From UBA5314 sp040217815 (GTDB taxonomy: Bacteria; Bacillota; Syntrophomonadia; Syntrophomonadales; Syntrophomonadaceae): 64,000 bases of DNA. Position 1 is the stretch's first letter. The number at the start of each line of letters is the position of its first letter. Shown here in pieces: positions 32,757 to 41,653 of the stretch. The notes beneath the pieces were generated by a model. That model saw only the letters and a list, made by a program, of their open reading frames with translations, ran no database searches and was not told where the DNA came from. A program made the position numbers and the translations under genes. The stretch covers positions 25,053-89,052 of the forward strand of contig JBEHWI010000014.1 in NCBI GenBank assembly GCA_040217815.1. The letters are read 5' to 3'.

Positions 32757-33689
32757 TTAGTCCAGAAATAACTCTGTAGAAAGATATCTCTCCCCGGTGT
32801 CGGGAAGTAACACTACTATTGTCTTTGCCTGGTTTTCAGGGCGTTTGGCGACTTCTGTAGCTGCATAAGCCGCCGCACCTGAAGAAATCCCCACCAACAG
32901 CCCTTCCGTCCTGGATAATAAGCGAGCCGTTTTGAATGCATCTTCATTCTTTACAGGGAAGACTTCATCTAGAATAGACCGGTTAAGTACTTCGGGAATA
33001 AAATTGGCACCCAGCCCCTGCAGCTTATGCGGCCCGGCTGTACCACCGGATAACAGGGGGGAACCGTGCGGTTCTATAGCTACTATCTGAATTTTGGGGT
33101 TTTTAGCCTTTAGCCCTTCTCCCACTCCAGTTACAGTTCCGCCTGTGCCCACCCCGGCGACAAATATATCCACCTTTCCATCAGTATCTCGCCATATCTC
33201 CTCTGCGGTCGTGGCCCTGTGGATGGCAGGATTGGCGGGATTTTTGAACTGTCCAGGAATAAAGGAATTGGGATTGCTGGCAGCCAGTTCGTCCGCCACT
33301 CGCAGAGCTCCGGCCATACCCTCGTCTCCCGGGGTCAAAACCACCTCTGCTCCCAATCCTTTCAAGAGTTTACGCCGCTCAATACTGAAGGTTTCCGGCA
33401 TAGTGAGAACCAATCGATATCCTCTAGCTGCTGCGACCAGGGCCAAACCGATGCCAGTGTTGCCACTGGTAGGCTCAATAATGAGCGTATCTTTGTTTAT
33501 CAGCCCCTTATCTTCGGCGTCTTTGATCATGGCATAACCGATCCGGTCTTTAACACTTCCGGCAGGATTAAAATACTCAAGTTTGGCCAGAATCCTCGCT
33601 TCGACCTGATTATACCGGCAATAGTTGGATATCTCCAGCAATGGAGTGTTCCCGATAAGTTCAGTAATATTTGATGCTATCGGTGCCAT
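32757..33689 (-). CDS. cysK: Cysteine synthase A, second copy
   Basis: This 310-residue enzyme has K47 in NPAGSVKDRIGYAMI, TSGNTGIGLAL and GTGGTVTG, as in the first copy. ATG 33689 is chosen because GGAGGG lies seven bases upstream, which puts the start at MAPIASNITELIGN, in register with the other copy. It follows the CymR-like gene by about 120 bases on the same strand. In Bacillus a CysK protein is the co-repressor partner of CymR; the gene order here makes the same partnership likely, which is inference. Confidence 0.94.
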   Translation of the reverse strand: MAPIASNITELIGNTPLLEISNYCRYNQVEARILAKLEYFNPAGSVKDRIGYAMIKDAEDKGLINKDTLIIEPTSGNTGIGLALVAAARGYRLVLTMPETFSIERRKLLKGLGAEVVLTPGDEGMAGALRVADELAASNPNSFIPGQFKNPANPAIHRATTAEEIWRDTDGKVDIFVAGVGTGGTVTGVGEGLKAKNPKIQIVAIEPHGSPLLSGGTAGPHKLQGLGANFIPEVLNRSILDEVFPVKNEDAFKTARLLSRTEGLLVGISSGAAAYAATEVAKRPENQAKTIVVLLPDTGERYLSTELFLD

Positions 33690-33809
33690 TTCAAATCCCT
33701 CCATAATAGTTTATCCGCTTTAAGAGCACTGCCATAATCCAGGTTTGTGTTCTCCTTGGGCTGCGCTCTCATTTTATAAGTTCGATGGTTTTAATGGCAA
33801 AACACAAAC

Positions 33810-34250
33810 CTAAATATAAAACATTAAAGACCGGGGTCCTTGCATCTTTTTATATTGAGTCATAAGGTCTTCAAGGGTTATAGCATCAACAACCGTATTG
33901 ATGCTCTGATTTATCTGCTCCCACACGTGCTTTTGCAAGCAGTACTCAACTGTGTTGTCAGAATCGTCTGAACGATCTCCAGCAACCACCAACTCTCCTT
34001 CCAGAGTCCGCAGGATCTGCCCTACGTTTATGTGGCTGGGGCTGTCAGCCAGTACGTAGCCACCCTGGGCTCCCTTTACACTGTTTACCAGGCCGGCTTT
34101 GCGTAAAATAGAAAAAACCTGTTCCAGGTAGTTGGGAGAAATATTCTGTCTTTCGGCAATGGTATTTAGGGCCACGTGATCGCCAGTCGAATTGAGGGTC
34201 AAGTCCAACATAGCCCGCAAACCATAACGACCTTTAGTGGATATTTTCAT
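33810..34250 (-). CDS. cymR: Rrf2-family regulator, CymR-like (cysteine metabolism)
   Basis: The 146-residue protein starts MKISTKGRYGLRAML at ATG 34250, with GGAGGG before it. The winged helix matches the IscR-like protein (QNISPNYLEQVFSILRKAGLV, GAQGGYVLAD), but only one cysteine (C104 region, EYCLQKH) is present, so it cannot bind a cluster as IscR does. This is typical of CymR, the repressor of cysteine synthesis genes. Its partner would be the adjacent CysK. Palindromes after the -10 boxes of metY and the first cysK are candidate targets. Confidence 0.82.
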   Translation of the reverse strand: MKISTKGRYGLRAMLDLTLNSTGDHVALNTIAERQNISPNYLEQVFSILRKAGLVNSVKGAQGGYVLADSPSHINVGQILRTLEGELVVAGDRSDDSDNTVEYCLQKHVWEQINQSINTVVDAITLEDLMTQYKKMQGPRSLMFYI

Positions 34251-34328
34251 CTTCGCCCTCCAGAAAGTTTTCTTATATGAATAATAATATATCTTCAAAA
34301 CGCAGTGCAAGTTGTATTATAAAACCAC

Positions 34329-36290
34329 TCAATCTTCCGGCGGTATTTCGATGATATTGCCTTCCACGTGCCGTTTGTGCATCAGCTTGCGCTTTTTCCG
34401 GTTCTCTTTACTTTCCAGGACGATATCCAGGTCGTAGTCTTCCGGGTAGAGATCTGTGGCTTCAATATGCAGCGAGAGCCGCTTGTGGTTGATCCGGTAC
34501 TTTTTCTTCATAACCATCACCACCACCTCACCCCGGCTGTTGACCGGTTCGCATACGATCCCAGTGCGATGCATGGTGCTTATATAAACCCGGTCCCCCT
34601 TTTCAAACGGAGCTACGGGAGTCTGGGGCTGCCTGGCCGAACGCTCTTCGCGGACCTGCTGGTCCTTCATTTCTTCGACTCCCTGGCGATGGTCCGGCAA
34701 AATTTTTATATCGGCATTGGTTTTGATCGGAGCGACTTCCTCATCTGCATAATCCTTCTTCTCTTTATAAGTTATCTCATGCGCCCGGGACACTATGCTC
34801 CGATCCACACCCAATCGCAGAGCAATGAGAAAGGCGTGACTTTCTCCCGCTTTCCCAACCACCAGGCGGTAAAGCGGCTGCAGACTGGCCAGGTCAAAAG
34901 CCATGGAGCCGTTTTCAAATCCCGGAGTGTTATTGGCAAATTCTTTAATTTCACTGATGTGGGTGGTAGCGATAATGCTGGCTCCCCGGGCAAATATCTC
35001 CTCCAGTACGGCTATGGCGAATCCCATCCCTTCACCGGGATCAGTTCCGGCCCCCAGTTCATCCAACAAGACCAGGGTGTAGGGATCAGCACAGTTAATA
35101 ATCCGGGCGATGTTTTGCACATGGCCCGAGAAAGTGCTCAAGGACTGCTCGATGCTCTGGCTGTCGCCGATGTCGGTGCACACATCGGCAAAGACGGCCA
35201 TTTCCGTCCCTTCCTGGGCCGGGATGTGCAGGCCGGACTGGGCCATCAAGGTCAGAAGGCCCACTGTTTTCAAAGCTACCGTTTTACCCCCGGTATTGGG
35301 GCCGGTTATTATTAAGGCCCGGTAGCCTGCTCCCATTTCTACGTCCAGGGGAACCCCTTCATCTCCCAACAGGGGATGGAGTCCGCCTTTCAGCCTCACC
35401 AGGTTGCGGGTATTAATAAGAGCCGGTATGCCTTTTATAGCCCTGCCGTAACGGGCTTTGGCGAACACGAAATCATAATGCTCCATAACCTCTTTATTGA
35501 TTCCCAACTCCCGGCTATGCAGAGCCACCGCTTCGCTGAGCGAAGTCAGAACTCTAAAGACCTCTCGCTCTTCCTCGTTTTGCAGCAGCCTGTATTCACT
35601 CTGCAGGTGGTTGACCGCAGCTGGTTCCATAAAGAGGGTGGCTCCGCTTGCGGATACATCAAGTACGCTGCCCGGGAAGCTCCGCTTGTATTCCTTTTTA
35701 ACCGGGACCACAAAGCGGCCGCCTCGGGTGCTTATCAGGGGTTCCTGCAGCATAGAGGCTGTGCCGGAGCCGGTCAAAATACTGTTCAGCTTTTGCCTGG
35801 TCTTGGCCTCAACTATCTGCATCCTCTTTCTTATTCTACCGAGCTCACTACTGGCCCGGTCATCTACCTGGTTATTTTTGATGCAGCGGTCAATTTCTTC
35901 CGCCAGCTCACAGCATTCAAACATGGAAAGGGCATAGGTTGAGATTCGGGGCCCCGTGTATTCCATCGATTTCATAAATTTGCGAATCCGCCGCACCCCA
36001 ATAAGCAGGTCCTTCACAGCACCCAGCTCACCGGGATTCAATACCGCCCCCTTGACGACTTTGGGGAGTATTTCCTCCAGATCTTCCATTCCCGCCAGCG
36101 GGATGCTGGAATTAACCTCCAGAATGCTGCAGGCCTCAGTCGTTTCGGCAAGCCATTCATCTATTACCCTGACATTGGTGGATGGATGGAGTCGTTCAAT
36201 TAGTTTCTTAGCACCCGGTGACAGAGCGTATTCACCCAGGCGCTCCTTGATTTTGTCGTATTCCAGTGTCTTAATAGCGTTTTCGTTCAT
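34329..36290 (-). CDS. MutS2-like ATPase lacking the Smr nuclease domain
   Basis: This 653-residue protein has the MutS2 core, helical lever and clamp region (residues 1-310), Walker A GPNTGGKT (330-337), Walker B LVLLDE (406-411) with GAGTDPGEG, and a THISEIKEFA sensor loop. Full MutS2 has about 780 residues with an Smr nuclease domain at the C-terminus; here the chain ends after a short basic region (ENRKKRKLMHKRHVEG) without Smr. Such short relatives probably bind branched DNA or stalled ribosomes rather than cut DNA; that is inference. It lies upstream of the CymR gene on the same strand, with about 80 bases between. Confidence 0.82.
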   Translation of the reverse strand: MNENAIKTLEYDKIKERLGEYALSPGAKKLIERLHPSTNVRVIDEWLAETTEACSILEVNSSIPLAGMEDLEEILPKVVKGAVLNPGELGAVKDLLIGVRRIRKFMKSMEYTGPRISTYALSMFECCELAEEIDRCIKNNQVDDRASSELGRIRKRMQIVEAKTRQKLNSILTGSGTASMLQEPLISTRGGRFVVPVKKEYKRSFPGSVLDVSASGATLFMEPAAVNHLQSEYRLLQNEEEREVFRVLTSLSEAVALHSRELGINKEVMEHYDFVFAKARYGRAIKGIPALINTRNLVRLKGGLHPLLGDEGVPLDVEMGAGYRALIITGPNTGGKTVALKTVGLLTLMAQSGLHIPAQEGTEMAVFADVCTDIGDSQSIEQSLSTFSGHVQNIARIINCADPYTLVLLDELGAGTDPGEGMGFAIAVLEEIFARGASIIATTHISEIKEFANNTPGFENGSMAFDLASLQPLYRLVVGKAGESHAFLIALRLGVDRSIVSRAHEITYKEKKDYADEEVAPIKTNADIKILPDHRQGVEEMKDQQVREERSARQPQTPVAPFEKGDRVYISTMHRTGIVCEPVNSRGEVVVMVMKKKYRINHKRLSLHIEATDLYPEDYDLDIVLESKENRKKRKLMHKRHVEGNIIEIPPED

Positions 36291-36659
36291 TGCTTATGGC
36301 CTCCCTAATGATGCTAGTACTCTGTTAACTCTAATTCTGAAAACCGAGTAGGATAAAAAAACTGCCAGCAACACTTCAATTGCTGACAGCCTGTAAATGT
36401 CTTTAAGAGACCTTGAAATAGAAAAACCGCGCCGGAGCACGGACACGATCGATTCAAATTCCCTTGTTTTATCAGCACACCGTTGTTTCCAGACAAGCAG
36501 GCCCACAGCAAATCAGCCCGACTAAAGCCAGACCCGTTGCCTTCCGGACCATTCTATTGGTTTTGCTTATTGGATATCAACGACAGCGGACAAAAACACA
36601 ACTCCCATATTTAACTTCTCTTTAATCCTAAAGCAAATCAGGTTCGTAATCAAGACCTT
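36291..36659. other. Intergenic region with a terminator, no gene seen
   Basis: Apart from the hairpin at 36355-36389 I see no gene here. The open frames through it run across the hairpin and lack ribosome sites. Confidence 0.5.
36355..36389 (-). terminator. Intrinsic terminator after the methyltransferase
   Basis: CTGCCAGCAA (36362-36371) pairs with TTGCTGACAG (36380-36389), ten pairs with one G-U. The minus strand continues into TTTTTTT. It lies about 270 bases after the methyltransferase stop and 65 bases before the mutS2-like start. Confidence 0.85.
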
Positions 36660-37328
36660 TTATTTGTCAGCTTCAACCATATAGTAAGCGATAGTATGCC
36701 GGCCGTCGCCTTCGCTGCGAACCAGGGAGTCAATTTTGAGGCCGCTAAAGCCGGCCTTCTTCCATAAGCTGGCAATCTCCTCTTTATCAAAAAAATGGAT
36801 TTGGCCCTTCCCCTGAAGCGGCCCTTCGGCCAGGTTGCGATAGGTGTTATCACCCACCTGGATTCCGGTGTTAAAGGAGCTGGTTGCTTTGTTAAACAGG
36901 CCGGTAGAAAAGAATTTGCCCGGACTCTTAAGCACCCGGTGGCATTCTTTTAAAATAAGTTTGATATGCTCGGAACGGTTGGCCGAAATCATGGCCGAAT
37001 CGATTACTCCGTCAAAAAACCGGTCGGGAAATGGTATATTGGCGGCATCACCAACTAAAAACACCGCCCTCAGTCCTTCGGCCATTATTCGGTTCTCGGC
37101 TTTTTCAACCGCTGTCGCAGACCCGTCAAAACCGTACACCGTGAAACCCTCCCGGGCCAGGAACCAGGCTACCGCTCCGCTCCCGCACCCGGCATCCAAT
37201 AGTCTTATACAGGAGCGTTCGAGTCCATAGAAGTTGCGGGCGACAAAACGCACCACCTCTTCGCCAGGATATTTGCCCCATTCCTGTTCACTGTGTATAG
37301 CATCCCAACCCGGATCAAAACTCTGCAT
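36660..37328 (-). CDS. Class I SAM-dependent methyltransferase
   Basis: The 222-residue protein has motif I RLLDAGCGSGAVAWFLAREG, an acidic residue after VYGFDGSA, and FDGVIDSAMI as motif IV-like, so it binds S-adenosylmethionine. ATG 37328 has GGGGTGGG just upstream. The first 30 residues (QSFDPGWDAIHSEQEWGKYP) resemble those of small-molecule methyltransferases. The substrate is unknown. It is divergent from neuC, and a surface-sugar modification is only a guess from that position. Confidence 0.8.
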   Translation of the reverse strand: MQSFDPGWDAIHSEQEWGKYPGEEVVRFVARNFYGLERSCIRLLDAGCGSGAVAWFLAREGFTVYGFDGSATAVEKAENRIMAEGLRAVFLVGDAANIPFPDRFFDGVIDSAMISANRSEHIKLILKECHRVLKSPGKFFSTGLFNKATSSFNTGIQVGDNTYRNLAEGPLQGKGQIHFFDKEEIASLWKKAGFSGLKIDSLVRSEGDGRHTIAYYMVEADK

Positions 37329-37421
37329 GAAACCCACCCCGGCAGTATTGATTTTACTGATTCATATGATCTTGGCGGGTTCAATGTGCCTTTCATCTTT
37401 TATAGAAATGGTATGTAGAAA

Positions 37422-37451
37422 TTCACCGGACCATGAGCAATTCCATATAAT
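37422..37451 (+). promoter_or_regulatory. Probable neuC promoter
   Basis: TATAAT (37446-37451) is perfect; TTCACC (37422-37427), 18 bases upstream, is a fair -35. The start point would fall at about 37458, which argues for the neuC start at 37485 rather than 37464. Confidence 0.5.
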
Positions 37452-37484
37452 TTAGCAGTAGCTATGAAGGTGGAACAAGCCGCC

Positions 37485-38672
37485 ATGGGTTGTACTTATA
37501 GGCGTAAAATCTGCGTGGTAACCGGCAGCAGAGCAGAATATGGATTGCTCTACGGACTGCTTAAAAATATTGCGGCTGATCCGGATCTCCTTTTGCAACT
37601 GGTAGTGACCGGAACCCATCTCTCTCCTGAATACGGCCTCACCTACCAGGTTATTGAAAACGACGGATTTGTAATAGATGAGAAGCTGGAAATCCTTTTA
37701 TCCGGTGACACCAGAACCGCTATGGCCAAATCCCTCGGCCTGGCGGTTATCGGTTTTGCCGAGTTGCTGCAGCGCCTGGATCCCGATCTTCTGGTGATAC
37801 TGGGTGATCGCTATGAGATCCTGGCCGCCGCCCAGGCCGCACTGCTACGGCTTATTCCTATTGCCCACTTATCGGGAGGGGAATGCACTGAAGGGGTGGT
37901 TGACGAGGCAATCCGCCACGCCGTTACCAAGATGTCTGACCTTCATTTTGTGGCCAATGAAATATACCAAAAAAGGGTTATTCAACTGGGTGAAGATCCC
38001 GTGCGGGTCTTCAACTATGGGGATCCAGGCCTGGATAACTTGCGCCGGGCCACCCTTTTTACCCGCAGCGAACTGGAGAAAGAACTAAATTTTGAACTGG
38101 GAGAGCTTAATTTTCTAGTAGCCTACCACCCTCTCACCCTGGACAAAAAACCGGCAGACGATGTTCAGGGAATAAATGAATTGCTGGCCGCCCTGGACTG
38201 GTTCCCCGAGGCCTGCATTATCATAACCGGGGCCAATGCCGACGCCGGCGGGCGGGCTATCAATAAGCGACTGCAGGCCTATGCCAGGAATAACAGCCCC
38301 CGGGTGTTCTATTGTTCATCACTGGGGCAGAGGCGTTATCTGAGCGCATTGAAACATTGCCAGGTGCTTATAGGCAATTCCTCTAGCGGGATCGTGGAAG
38401 CCCCGGTGCTTCAAACAGCCACGGTCAATATTGGGGACCGCCAGGAAGGGCGGTTAAAGGCCGCCTCTATTATAGACTGTCCCACAGTTCCGGCGGAAAT
38501 AATTAAATCCATCCGCCTGGCAATATCACCCGCCTTCCAGAGTCAGCTGGCCGAAGTGCAGTCTCTCTACGATAATGATGACACCTCCTGGAAGATCAAA
38601 GAAAAGATAAAAACGATCATCCTCGAAGACCTGACCAGGAAAAGGTTTTATGATCTCGACTTTGCCTATTAA
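37485..38672 (+). CDS. neuC: UDP-N-acetylglucosamine 2-epimerase, hydrolysing (NeuC-like)
   Basis: This protein of about 395 residues begins near RRKICVVTGSRAEYGLLYGLL, the NeuC signature, with GDRYEILAAAQAAL, HLSGGECTEGVVDEAIRHAVTKMS and NSSSGIVEAP. It releases UDP and makes N-acetylmannosamine or a related sugar for nonulosonic acids (sialic or legionaminic type). ATG 37485 is preferred since AAGGTGGA lies ten bases upstream; ATG 37464 is the alternative. The expected synthase and transferase genes (neuB, neuA) are absent, and the next gene is broken, so the pathway is incomplete here. Confidence 0.88.
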   Translation: MGCTYRRKICVVTGSRAEYGLLYGLLKNIAADPDLLLQLVVTGTHLSPEYGLTYQVIENDGFVIDEKLEILLSGDTRTAMAKSLGLAVIGFAELLQRLDPDLLVILGDRYEILAAAQAALLRLIPIAHLSGGECTEGVVDEAIRHAVTKMSDLHFVANEIYQKRVIQLGEDPVRVFNYGDPGLDNLRRATLFTRSELEKELNFELGELNFLVAYHPLTLDKKPADDVQGINELLAALDWFPEACIIITGANADAGGRAINKRLQAYARNNSPRVFYCSSLGQRRYLSALKHCQVLIGNSSSGIVEAPVLQTATVNIGDRQEGRLKAASIIDCPTVPAEIIKSIRLAISPAFQSQLAEVQSLYDNDDTSWKIKEKIKTIILEDLTRKRFYDLDFAY

Positions 38673-38890
38673 TCGGGATACGAATATAGGCGGGGAACCG
38701 ACTCTATTCCTGGACGATTTTCTGTTAATGCCCGGTCTGTCCAATGATTTGCCCGGTGAGCACCGGCTCCTGCTTGATACCGGCCGCTCCGCCATATACC
38801 TGGCCCTTGTGAATATATTGCAGCGGAGCGAAAAAAGGAGCCTGGCGGCCCGCCTATTGCTGTACGGCGCCAGTATCATCTGCGCCATAG
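38650..38890 (+). pseudogene. Broken DegT/DnrJ/EryC1-type aminotransferase fragment
   Basis: The frame overlapping the neuC end reads GGEPTLFLDDFLL and LLLDTGRSAIYLALVNILQR, the start of a DegT-like PLP aminotransferase. At an A6 run (38831-38836) the frame breaks: removing one A joins it to GAWRPAYCCTAPVSSAP, which matches the conserved PAYCC block of this family, but a TAG at 38888 stops it anyway. The remaining 250 or more codons are missing. It is thus a decayed gene, probably once part of a sugar pathway with neuC. An error in the A-run would not explain the TAG. Confidence 0.65.
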
Positions 38891-39131
38891 ATCCTGATCC
38901 TCTGGGCATCTGCGTAATCCTGAAAAACCTTGTAGTTCGGCACCTATTTTTTACCTTTTCCATAAAATAATAAGTGAACCCAGTTGAACCTGATTTAATG
39001 TATGAAAGCAGAGCTTATCCTGCCACACCAATCGTTGGGGCTGTTAGTATATGTTTTCTGTGCTTGGCCACAAATCAGGGGGACAATTAATCTACAAAAA
39101 GGGGGGGGATTTTCGATTAGCTGCTGGGAGC
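38891..39131. other. Non-coding remnant region
   Basis: No gene is seen here. It contains G- and A-rich tracts (aaaaaggggggg near 39100) and probably holds eroded sequence from the broken aminotransferase gene. Confidence 0.4.
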
Positions 39132-40061
39132 TTAACTACAGCCCTGAAAAAAGATCCGAAGTTTGGTCTGGTTTTTGGCCTCGGCCGAAAAAACTACCCG
39201 TATAAACTTTAAGTAATAGGTGGAAATCAGGACCCGGCTGTCCCCTGCAGGCAGTTCAGTCATAGCCGGTTGGTCATCAATCCAATGAACTCCGTCCGGG
39301 CTGATTTGGAGGCCGATATATGCCTTGTGGCTTCCCGCGTTTATTATGCAAAAGGAATAGACTCTGAGCAGCATAACATCCTGAACACTTGATGACGCCA
39401 ACTTTTCTGTTGCCAGAATATCTTCATAAAAGTCTTTGCTTTTACGAATTGTCTCAAGAGGTCCCCGAAGGTAAACTGGATCGATGATTCTTTGCACAGT
39501 GAGCGGTTCCAGAACCTGCTTCACACTTTCAACCGTGTTTATTTTAAATCGGCCCCGGGAATCGGTATCATATTCGCCGACCGGAAATACCCTGCAAAAT
39601 TGTACATCTTCAATCATCAGCACTCCCAGGTCTTGTAGAATCACTTCCACAAAGGCGTAACTGGTTCCGGTAGGTACGGTGACTATTCCGTGGTAGTCTT
39701 CAAAACCTGGCTCGCAAATAAATTCCAGCGAGTTTTTGATGGTCCGCGATGACTGCCTTATAAAATGTACGTTCACCCCAACGGCAAGCGTTTCTTCAGA
39801 GCGGCATTTTAGCGCCAGACTCCAGACCTGGCCTTGATAAACCGGAGTACTATACAGACGCTGCTGGCAGAGACTGGGGACGCTTCCGCCCGAGTTGGTC
39901 ATCAAAATCCAGCAAGAGGCCTGGTCCTTTTGCCATTCAACATTCCCCTTCTTCCACTCTCGATTTCTTTGCCATCCGGCGGGAAAATCCCCGGTCGGTC
40001 CGGGAAGCCGAAAGTCGTGGTTAAAGATGCCATTGCTTTCTGCGGGTGAGCCATGGTTCAC
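39132..40061 (-). CDS. DUF6385-type protein of unknown function
   Basis: This 309-residue protein starts at GTG 40061 with GGAGGAG eleven bases upstream. The last 110 residues match the DUF6385 pattern: DVMLLRVYSFCIINAG, LQISPDGVHW, YYLKFIRVVFSAEAK and FFQG at the end. The first 190 look like a beta-sandwich carbohydrate-binding type region (NREWKKGNVEWQKD, GTSYAFVEVIL). No signal peptide is seen. DUF6385 proteins are common in Syntrophomonas and relatives, with unknown function, perhaps at the cell or spore surface; that location is inference. Confidence 0.65.
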   Translation of the reverse strand: MNHGSPAESNGIFNHDFRLPGPTGDFPAGWQRNREWKKGNVEWQKDQASCWILMTNSGGSVPSLCQQRLYSTPVYQGQVWSLALKCRSEETLAVGVNVHFIRQSSRTIKNSLEFICEPGFEDYHGIVTVPTGTSYAFVEVILQDLGVLMIEDVQFCRVFPVGEYDTDSRGRFKINTVESVKQVLEPLTVQRIIDPVYLRGPLETIRKSKDFYEDILATEKLASSSVQDVMLLRVYSFCIINAGSHKAYIGLQISPDGVHWIDDQPAMTELPAGDSRVLISTYYLKFIRVVFSAEAKNQTKLRIFFQGCS

Positions 40062-40164
40062 GGGATTACAAACTCCTCCATTTCTTTATTTATCTTTAAA
40101 AAACATATGTTTTAAGAATGCTAAAAATGAATTCAGGTTGGAGCAATTGTGGATGTAAAAATAA

Positions 40165-40190
40165 AAAAGCAGTGCCAGTGCACTGCTTTT
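40165..40190. terminator. Terminator of the glycosyltransferase gene
   Basis: AAAAGCAGTGC and GCACTGCTTTT form an 11-base perfect stem with a 4-base loop, with T-runs on both strands. It lies 30 bases after the glycosyltransferase stop. Confidence 0.85.
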
Positions 40191-40219
40191 GAAATCAGAT
40201 TTGCTATAATAGGGCGGTT

Positions 40220-41653
40220 TTATTCTTCGACGGCCGCTTTTTGCAGCGGGTAATCCTCTTCTTCCTGTGGCGGATAAGGCCGCTGGCTGCTCGTTTTTCG
40301 AGTGCTCAAGCCTTTGCCGGTATGGACTTGAAACTGTGGGGTTGGAGTTTCACCGTTCTCCTGGCTAACCGCGAGTTCCATGGCGGGTGTTCCTTTGGCC
40401 CCCTCCAGGGCGGCAATGGAAATGCCCCGGTGGTGAATGGTATGAGACCATTCCTGCTGGTTGTCATGTTTGATAAGCCCCCAAACGGTTACCGGGAACC
40501 AGGTTATCCCATATATTGGATAGGTTATGTAGTACCAGTAAGCCTTTTTGGGAGCACCTTCGAGGACAAGTCCCAGCATCGGGTAGAGATATCCCAGTAT
40601 TCCGAACGAGATCCAGAACCAGCCGGGAGCAATGTTGGTCAAGGATGAACCAAATACTTGAACCGGGAAAAAGGCCGCTATGGTGCCGATAACACAGTTA
40701 AACAGCATTGTCATAATAAGGATAGGCTGAAACAGGTAAATGGCTCCGTCTATCGGGTACCACTTTCTCTCCTTTATCCCCTTTTTGATCAAAGGGATAA
40801 TGTAGCGGAATGCGACATCCCAGTGGCCTGACAGCCAGCGGGTGCGCTGCTTCCAGGTCTGAGAGAAATAAACCGGTTTTTCATCATATACCTTGGCGTC
40901 GTGAGCCCAGGAAGTCTTAATGCCGTTGGAGATAAGCTTCATAGTAAATTCCAGGTCTTCGGTAAGGCAAGTCGCCCCCCACCCATATTCCTTTAGCAGT
41001 TTGTACTCCAGGCATACGCCGGTTCCACCCAAGGCGTTGGAAAGTCCTTTGTTGTAGCGGGCCAACTGCCACATGCGGTTCATAGACCAGTAAGCTGTAG
41101 CATAGCTGGCTGATACCCATGAATCGTTAGGATTCTTAATGTCCAGATATCCCTGAATCGAACGGCAGCCCTGCTTAAGCTTGGAGTTCATTTCCAGAAG
41201 GAAGTTAGATGACACTACATTGTCAGCGTCAAAAAGGCAAATAGCATCGTATTGCTTTTCGTCTTCCATCTTGAACAGCTTTTCGAACATCCATTCCAGG
41301 GCAAATCCCTTACCCCGTTGATCGGAAAAGCGTTCATACACCAGTGCACCCTCGCCTCTAGCGACATCAGCCGTCTTGTCCGTACAATTGTCGGCAATTA
41401 TATAGATATCGTACAGTTCTTTGGGGTAGTTGAGACTTTTGAGGCTCTCGATGTGGTACTGGATCACGGCCTCTTCGTTGTGGGCAGCAGTGACGAGAGC
41501 GAATTTTTTAACAGGTATATAGTCTTTTTCTTCTTTGCGTTTACGCCAACCGGACACCGATACATAGTAATAGTAGGATAAAAATAAAAAGATAATAATT
41601 TCTGAAAGGGCTATTACGACCGTAAGCGTATTATACAACCAGCCGTGTAGCAA
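40220..41653 (-). CDS. Membrane family 2 glycosyltransferase (processive type)
   Basis: The 477-residue protein starts at TTG 41653 with GAAGGGG upstream. A membrane helix at residues 5-28 is followed by the GT-A domain with FALVTAAHNEEAVIQ, CLFDADN (DxD-type metal site), TEDLEF and QRTRWLSGHW; this Q-x-x-RW motif marks processive enzymes such as cellulose synthase and poly-N-acetylglucosamine synthase. Three or more helices follow (residues 300-420). The last 70 residues are polar. It probably makes and exports a surface polysaccharide. A PilZ protein is encoded divergently 730 bases away, which suggests control by cyclic di-GMP. Confidence 0.87.
   Translation of the reverse strand: MLHGWLYNTLTVVIALSEIIIFLFLSYYYYVSVSGWRKRKEEKDYIPVKKFALVTAAHNEEAVIQYHIESLKSLNYPKELYDIYIIADNCTDKTADVARGEGALVYERFSDQRGKGFALEWMFEKLFKMEDEKQYDAICLFDADNVVSSNFLLEMNSKLKQGCRSIQGYLDIKNPNDSWVSASYATAYWSMNRMWQLARYNKGLSNALGGTGVCLEYKLLKEYGWGATCLTEDLEFTMKLISNGIKTSWAHDAKVYDEKPVYFSQTWKQRTRWLSGHWDVAFRYIIPLIKKGIKERKWYPIDGAIYLFQPILIMTMLFNCVIGTIAAFFPVQVFGSSLTNIAPGWFWISFGILGYLYPMLGLVLEGAPKKAYWYYITYPIYGITWFPVTVWGLIKHDNQQEWSHTIHHRGISIAALEGAKGTPAMELAVSQENGETPTPQFQVHTGKGLSTRKTSSQRPYPPQEEEDYPLQKAAVEE

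Noticed and set aside
34368..35315. Plus-strand open frame of 315 codons within the MutS2-like gene
   Set aside because: The minus-strand gene has intact Walker motifs; the plus-strand frame has no family resemblance.
36294..36506. 70-codon frame upstream of the MutS2-like gene
   Set aside because: It runs through the terminator hairpin at 36355-36389 and lacks a ribosome site.
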